DNA of 64,000 bases. Source: Cepaea nemoralis. Its lineage: Eukaryota > Mollusca > Gastropoda > Stylommatophora > Helicidae. Below the pieces are notes generated by a model, which had not been told where the DNA came from, made no database searches, and worked only from the letters and a program-made list of their open reading frames with translations. Shown in pieces: positions 58,642 through 64,000 of this stretch (position 1 is its first letter; each line of letters begins with the position of its first letter). Location: NCBI GenBank assembly GCA_014155875.1, contig JACEFZ010004189.1, forward strand, positions 81,001 through 145,000, given 5' to 3'. The translations under genes were made by a program, and so were the position numbers.

Positions 58642-59190
58642 AAATACTGAAAGCTACATTCACAGTGGCACCTTAATCCATTTTGACAATCTAATAACAT
58701 CACGGTCTCTCATCTAGTTGACCACCACGTAGCCAAGGGTGGTAATCCCTTTGATAATCTGATACAGCATGGCCGTGTCGGATGGTTGACCACAGTGTAC
58801 CCGACATTGTGCGGCAGTGGAGCATAGGCCCTCACAGACTTGTTCATGAATAGTTGGAGGAGGGAAGAAGGCAGATGAAGAGAACAAGGGAGAAACTGCG
58901 GAGGAAGAAGAAACCACTAACCTTTAACCGGCAATCCTTACACACGGCCTTTTGTGCACATGACACAAACGTGTTGACGCTTGGCCAGAATCTCGCATGC
59001 ATAGATGTCGTCCCTTGCTGTACGTGGTGGTCGACTACCCCACCCATTACCTACAACACTCCTACAAAGTCACGCACTGATGATATCATGGTTGTTGTTA
59101 CTTAATGTTTTCATACATTAGTCTTTGTGGGTGTTAAGCGAGATTAAAATGGAAAATTTATTTATGACAACTAACACCTATCAGAAATAA
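58642..59190. other. No recognised feature
   Basis: About 550 bases. ORFs on both strands (58714-59105) have no domain I recognise. Confidence 0.5.
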
Positions 59191-59191
59191 A

Positions 59192-59286
<95 letters not shown>

Positions 59287-59325
59287 AGAGAGAGGAAGAG
59301 AGAGTGAGAGGATGAGGAAGTAACA

Positions 59326-59409
<84 letters not shown>

Positions 59410-59418
59410 TATATATAT
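59191..59418. repeat. (GT)n(GA)n and (TA)n(CA)n microsatellites
   Basis: GT at 59191-59213, GA to about 59310, then TA at 59330-59394, CA to 59409 and a short TA run ending at the LTR of element E. Confidence 0.97.
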
Positions 59419-59917
59419 TGTCATGGTCTTACTCTGATCTAAATAATGGTTCGGGTTCATACAGGCAACAATACACTGTTCGCTAGGATATAGAACATTT
59501 ATTGTATGAAGTGTACAGTTGGCGCAGTGGGTAAACAGACCCGCGCTCTCTTATCTTACATATCACAGATAGTTAAACATCAAACATATAGTTGTCATAC
59601 AACCATCTAGCACACTATCTAGCCCTAGTATATCTATCACTATCTATGAGTCCCTCTCAGGCAGGCCCTGTTGTCTCTCTCCAGTCCGTTTGTCCTCTGC
59701 CGGTCTCCGCGTGTCCTAACTCGACACGGGCGGTAACTCTGTCCGAGTTCCTCGTGGACCCCGCATTAGGCGGGCCACATCAGTGTCCACGGAATCATGG
59801 ACTTGGTGACCATCTCTTTGGAGAAGGTTCTAGATTACTCGGGTCCTGCTCGACTCAATGGTTTCCCTTGGGCTGGAATTGCAGCCCTTTACCATATGTA
59901 CAAGTGAGGCGGTGACA
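59419..59917 (-). repeat. 3' LTR of element E
   Basis: On the + strand it begins TGTCATGGTC and ends GGCGGTGACA, i.e. TGTCACCGCC...GACCATGACA on the element strand, 499 bp. It lies directly beside a polypurine tract and downstream of element E's pol. A poly-A signal (AATAAA, - strand) lies near 59496. The partner LTR is outside the window, so edges rest on TG...CA, the polypurine tract and likeness to element C's TGTCA...TGACA ends. The outer flank is a TA repeat, so a TSD cannot be checked. Confidence 0.72.
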
Positions 59918-59920
59918 GGA

Positions 59921-59934
59921 TCCCTCCTCCCCCC
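59921..59934 (-). other. Polypurine tract of element E
   Basis: GGGGGGAGGAGGGA on the - strand, then TCC and the LTR start TGTCACC. Confidence 0.8.
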
Positions 59935-61534
59935 GTGACATGATTTGTTGTTGGGAATTAGATCCGTTCTAATTCTGTCACCGAATCACATACAGTTGGT
60001 GTTTGTAGTTTGGTGGATAGTAACCTAGTAACCTACCTGTTAGCACTAAAAACTCATGTATTCTATACAACACTTGTCTGATTTGGTGCAGAGATCCCTG
60101 TCTCTCGTGTGCTTAAATATGCTTATCAGACCGAAGTTACGTGGCATTTTAGTAGTTGTATTTACAACTTGCCCTTCTCATAGTACCCGAAATGGTACCC
60201 AGACAAATAACCCCTATATAATAGAGGGTTAACAAGACCGAAGTCTTGGCTAAATAAGTACACCTTCAAATCTTGATCTGTGTGTGTATTTCTATACACT
60301 TTTACTCCCGTATGTTATATAATGCTAAATATGTAGTTACCTTGTTTTTTTTATCCTCCTCAGACTACATGTGTCCCTGTTGGCTTGTTGGTGTGTTAAC
60401 TAATAAGTTGATGTATCTAATAAAGTGACTGTATTTTAAATTGATAGTGTTGAGTTTTGAGGTTTGTGTAACGTGCGTGCTGAATGTGTGGTGTAATTCC
60501 AAGCGTCACGAGTTGGGATAACCTCAATCATGTAATACTGCACTGTGTGCAATACCTGACTAGGTATTCCAAGTAGTGGTGCTTAGATGTATCCTAACTG
60601 CTAATCTAAGTATATTAACATAACTACTAAATTAACTCCCTACTAAACTAAGTTCTACACATGTATTGACAAATTAGACAAGTCATGCACTTTTACATGG
60701 AAGACGCAGACAAATTACAATGAATACGTTTTGCGTACAATTTGTCCGCCAAGTGTATCGTTCTCTCATTTAATCCTTTCAAGCAGTCATTCACTCATCT
60801 GTCATTCAAAATAGTAATTGGCTAAAATATATATTTAAAGTTGAGGTAAGCGTTATTGCCCTTAGAAAAAATGGGCTAGGCGATATTTGCCCTTTAAGAA
60901 AATACGCACTTTTTGTACGATAACTGAAAAATAGGTTATAATTTAACTAGAGACACTTGTATAGGACGGTTATTTAGCATATGAATGGTACCGTCTGTAA
61001 TATTAAAGTAGAATATGTACAAGTTACAGGTTAACACAATTTATATACATCATTAATGGAAATATAATACATATTTAATAGTAAACTAATTAATTAAATA
61101 ACTCCAACGATGATGTGCGCGTTGACGTCCCTTCGTTCGTGTGTTATGCCATGAATGTTAAAGTTAGTATGGCTGTCTCTAGAGTGTTGTCGTTGATATT
61201 GTTCTGTTTCGGCTGTTTGCAACGTTTTGTGGAAACAGCAAGTATGGATTGCTCTGACTGTCCCGCATGAAATATAACATTGTTCAGAGATAGTTCACTG
61301 GTTGATATAATTGGTTGAAATGACCGCACAGTTAATGTTTCTTGCTGGAATCGTTGTAGAGCTTAGGCATTTGATGGTATAGTTCTTACAATATAGCTTT
61401 TAACGTATGTTTAAGGGTGACGTAATTAACCTAATCACTGAGAGTACTCTAGCAGGTGTAGAGTCACACTGTTATATGTAACGGACTAAAAGTATCACAG
61501 TTTATCGTGTGGCTACTGGCCAATGTGATTAGAG
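59935..61534 (-). other. Long non-coding 3' region of element E
   Basis: 1.6 kb between the Pol stop and the polypurine tract, without a coding signal. Element C has the same kind of region. Confidence 0.7.
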
Positions 61535-64000
61535 TCATTCTACTGGCGCATTTGTCTGCCGTGATAAAAGGTCAGCCACAATGTTCTCGGTGCCCTTAAT
61601 ATGGCGAATTTCAAAGTCAAAGTCTTGAAGTAGAAGACACCATCTTTGTAACCTGTTGTTTTTGGGCGACCCATGATTCAGTACTAATAATGGCGAACTG
61701 TCTGTGAGGACCACAAAATGGCTTCCCAAGAGGTACTTAGATAGTCTCAATATACAGAACAAAAGGCTCAAACACTCCAATTCAACTGTGGCATACCGAG
61801 TCTCAGCCTTCTTCAGTTTGCGGCTTACGTAGAGGATCGGGTGTCGAACGCCATCCACTTCCTGCATTAAACATCCTCCTATTGCGATAGCGCTCGCATC
61901 TGTGGTCAAAATAAAGGGTAAATTTATGTTGGGTAATCGTAAGACTGGTGGATTAGAAAAAATATGTTTCAACCTACACATTGCATCATCTAAGCTGGTA
62001 CTTTTACAAATTTTTGATGGATGATCTTTAGTTAACATATCAGAAAAGACTGAGGTGAGTTCTGCCCAATGTGGAATGAATTTAGAATAATAGTTAATCA
62101 GCCCTAGTAAACTTCTAACCTGCTTCTTTGTGGTAGGTACTTCTAGATTAAGGATCTTGGAAACAATTTTATCATCAGTCAACAATTTTCCTTCAGAAAT
62201 TCTATGACCAAGGAAGTCTATTTGTGTATAGCCTATTTCAACCTTGGAAGGTTTGATAGTAAGTCCAAAAAGAGAGATTTGGTGGAAGACTTGTTTAAGG
62301 GTGAGCAAGTGAGAAGTCATATCAGAAGAATGGACGCATATATCATCAATATAAGCAACTACGTCATTAATTCCGTGTAATAACAATCTTGTTAATCTCA
62401 CAAATGTGGCCGGTGCGTTCTTCAGGCCAAAAGGAAGATATAGCCATTCGTATAACCCGAGAGGTGTTGCGAATGCTCTTATATGTCTACAAGAAGGGTG
62501 TAGAGGAACTTGCCAATATCCTTTCGCTAAATCTGTCTTAGAAAATAAGGATGATTGAGCCATATCTAAAATAAGATCTTCACAACTGTTCATAGGCTCT
62601 GCATCCGTTGTTGTTCTGGTATTCAATATTCTATAGTCGATGCACAAGCGGATTGTCTGGTCTTTCTTTTTCACCAAGACAATCGGTGAAGAATATTGAG
62701 ATATAGATTTTTGAATAATGCCATTCTTCTCTAAATCTAAAATTTCTTTATCTAAATTAGATCTGTAATGGAGAGGAATAGAATATGGTCTACATTTGAC
62801 CGGTCTCAGATCTGTTAGCACAATTGAATGTGTTATTCTATCAGTGCGTCCAGGTTTGTTGGAAAAGATCGTCATATAGTCGTCTAGGAGCGTTAAAATG
62901 TCCTGTCGCTGTTGTTGTGTCAAAGTGTCAGAGATATGTATGTCCTTTATACTTCCGTCATCAGTCATAATTGGCACAGGGATTTCAGTGTTGTCCATGT
63001 CTGTCTGATTTATCACAGATGCTACAGTTTGTAAATTGTCTTCAATGTCATTGTCGTCGTCGTCGAGGTCGATCGTCAATATGTCGTCAAATTTGTCGTC
63101 ATTCTCAATATCACAGATTGTCGGTAATGTCCATCGGTCTTCGTCGTTTTCGTCGTCGTAAGCGTGTGTCGTTAACGATGCTTCGTTTGTCGAGGTGTTA
63201 TTCCGTTGGGAGATTGTCGGTTCGTCTCCGTCCACAGTTTGCTGCGTCTGTTTATTTGTCTCATTGTCCTGTCTAGCATAGTATGGTTTCAACATATTTA
63301 CATGGAATATTTTTAACTTTCCATTTAAAGAGATTTCGTAATCTACTTCTGAAATTCTCCGAATGATCTTAAAAGGTCCCTGCCAGGAGGTTGACAGTAA
63401 ATCTCTTTTGTCAGGTAGTAAGAGTAAAATATCCTGACCTGGATGTAGGACAATGGTTTTTGCACTTCTATTGGCGTACTGCCTGTATTTAAAACCTTTC
63501 TCCTGTAGTGATGTTCTGGCCAATATACAAGAACGTATGATTTTGTCTCTGGTATCAGTGACCAAATCATAGGTGGAAATGGGAAGTTGGCTATCTACAG
63601 GTTGTGAGATGATTTCTTTATAAATGGTGAGAGGTCCTCTTGGGTTCGCTCCATACATCAATTCGAAGGGAGAGAACCCTGTACTTGATTGAGGGACTTC
63701 TCTGTATGCGAACAGCACCGTTGGGAGAAGTATGTCCCAATCGGCTGGATTTTCAGCTGTCACTTTCGAAAGCATATGTTTCAGGTCCCCATTAAGCTTT
63801 TCGCAGATACCATTTGCGGCCGGTCGATAGGGACTGGTGAAACACTGCTTGATGCCTAGTAACTTAGTTACTGATTGGGTGGCATTAGATATGAACTGGG
63901 TGCCCCTATCTGAAATGATTTTCTCCGGGAAGCCAAAACGGGAGAAAATATTTAGTAATATGTCCATCACATCCTTAGAGGAGATAGATCTTAATGGCAG
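61535..64000 (-). CDS. Integrase-RT-RNase H polyprotein of element E, 5' end outside the window
   Basis: Open from the window edge to a stop at 61535, 821 codons. Order: integrase core (IISDRGTQF with the second Asp; SPYRPAANGICEKLNGDLK with the catalytic Glu) and C-terminal domain (WQGPFKII, FHVNMLKPYY), about residues 1-240. An Asp/Glu-rich linker of about 130 residues follows. RT has KCRPYSIPLHYR, CIDYRILN, TDLAKGYWQVPL, FGLKNAP and the catalytic YIDD (about 62341-62356), then FLGHRIS. RNase H has LTTDASAIAIGG (Asp), VELECLSL (Glu), LTDSSPLLVL (Asp) and ends NIVADLLSRQ. No stop or frameshift is visible, so these enzymes could be functional. It is the closest relative of element C in the window. 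Annotated as the retroelement's own gene, not a host gene. Confidence 0.93.
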   Translation of the reverse strand: MPLRSISSKDVMDILLNIFSRFGFPEKIISDRGTQFISNATQSVTKLLGIKQCFTSPYRPAANGICEKLNGDLKHMLSKVTAENPADWDILLPTVLFAYREVPQSSTGFSPFELMYGANPRGPLTIYKEIISQPVDSQLPISTYDLVTDTRDKIIRSCILARTSLQEKGFKYRQYANRSAKTIVLHPGQDILLLLPDKRDLLSTSWQGPFKIIRRISEVDYEISLNGKLKIFHVNMLKPYYARQDNETNKQTQQTVDGDEPTISQRNNTSTNEASLTTHAYDDENDEDRWTLPTICDIENDDKFDDILTIDLDDDDNDIEDNLQTVASVINQTDMDNTEIPVPIMTDDGSIKDIHISDTLTQQQRQDILTLLDDYMTIFSNKPGRTDRITHSIVLTDLRPVKCRPYSIPLHYRSNLDKEILDLEKNGIIQKSISQYSSPIVLVKKKDQTIRLCIDYRILNTRTTTDAEPMNSCEDLILDMAQSSLFSKTDLAKGYWQVPLHPSCRHIRAFATPLGLYEWLYLPFGLKNAPATFVRLTRLLLHGINDVVAYIDDICVHSSDMTSHLLTLKQVFHQISLFGLTIKPSKVEIGYTQIDFLGHRISEGKLLTDDKIVSKILNLEVPTTKKQVRSLLGLINYYSKFIPHWAELTSVFSDMLTKDHPSKICKSTSLDDAMCRLKHIFSNPPVLRLPNINLPFILTTDASAIAIGGCLMQEVDGVRHPILYVSRKLKKAETRYATVELECLSLLFCILRLSKYLLGSHFVVLTDSSPLLVLNHGSPKNNRLQRWCLLLQDFDFEIRHIKGTENIVADLLSRQTNAPVE

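Noticed and set aside
58465..58703. Poly-Met, poly-Asp and poly-Ile frames
   Set aside because: Translations of the (GAT)n microsatellite.

Overview
This window is eukaryotic repeat DNA with no recognisable host gene. It holds LTR retrotransposons, several families of LINE (non-LTR retrotransposon), SINE-like retroposons, a mariner, a hAT-type MITE and long microsatellites, many nested in one another. This mix and the simple-repeat content suggest an aquatic invertebrate, possibly a mollusc or other lophotrochozoan. That placement is inference; nothing here fixes the species.

Layout. 1-13.1 kb is a decayed Ty3/gypsy element (A, + strand). It is cut by a 3.8 kb TG...CA insertion with a 5-bp target-site duplication (TSD) and by a CR1-like LINE whose 3' UTR is swollen with CA- and CT-rich repeats. 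13.1-25.3 kb holds the start of A's LTR, fragments of four LINE lineages, a reversed gag fragment, a tRNA-type SINE, a SINE-like retroposon and a dead mariner. 25,338-33,649 is a complete LTR element (C): 606-bp LTRs, TSD CTGAT, and one long gag-pol frame that lacks most of the integrase core and the RT palm. 33.7-42.2 kb is LINE wreckage, including an endonuclease fragment split by a 1.47 kb inverted and tandem repeat insertion. 42.2-54.5 kb is a three-level nest: CR1-like LINE, then an RTE-like LINE (TSD TGCCCTTTTC), then gypsy element D (TSD GGTAT, 2.2 kb LTRs). 54.5-59.4 kb has a MITE, a LINE inside a LINE and microsatellites. 59,419-64,000 is the 3' part of another LTR element (E, - strand) with an open 811-codon integrase-RT-RNase H frame that runs off the window.

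How they fit. All four LTR elements (A, C, D, E) place integrase before reverse transcriptase, the reverse of ordinary Ty3/gypsy and like the described Gmr1-like group. A and D form one protein family, C and E another. C has about 99% identical LTRs but defective enzymes, while the relative E keeps intact RT and RNase H motifs, so C may be a non-autonomous partner moved in trans. Most boundaries rest on TSDs read directly from the sequence. Clade names for LINEs come from motif recognition and are less certain than the boundaries.
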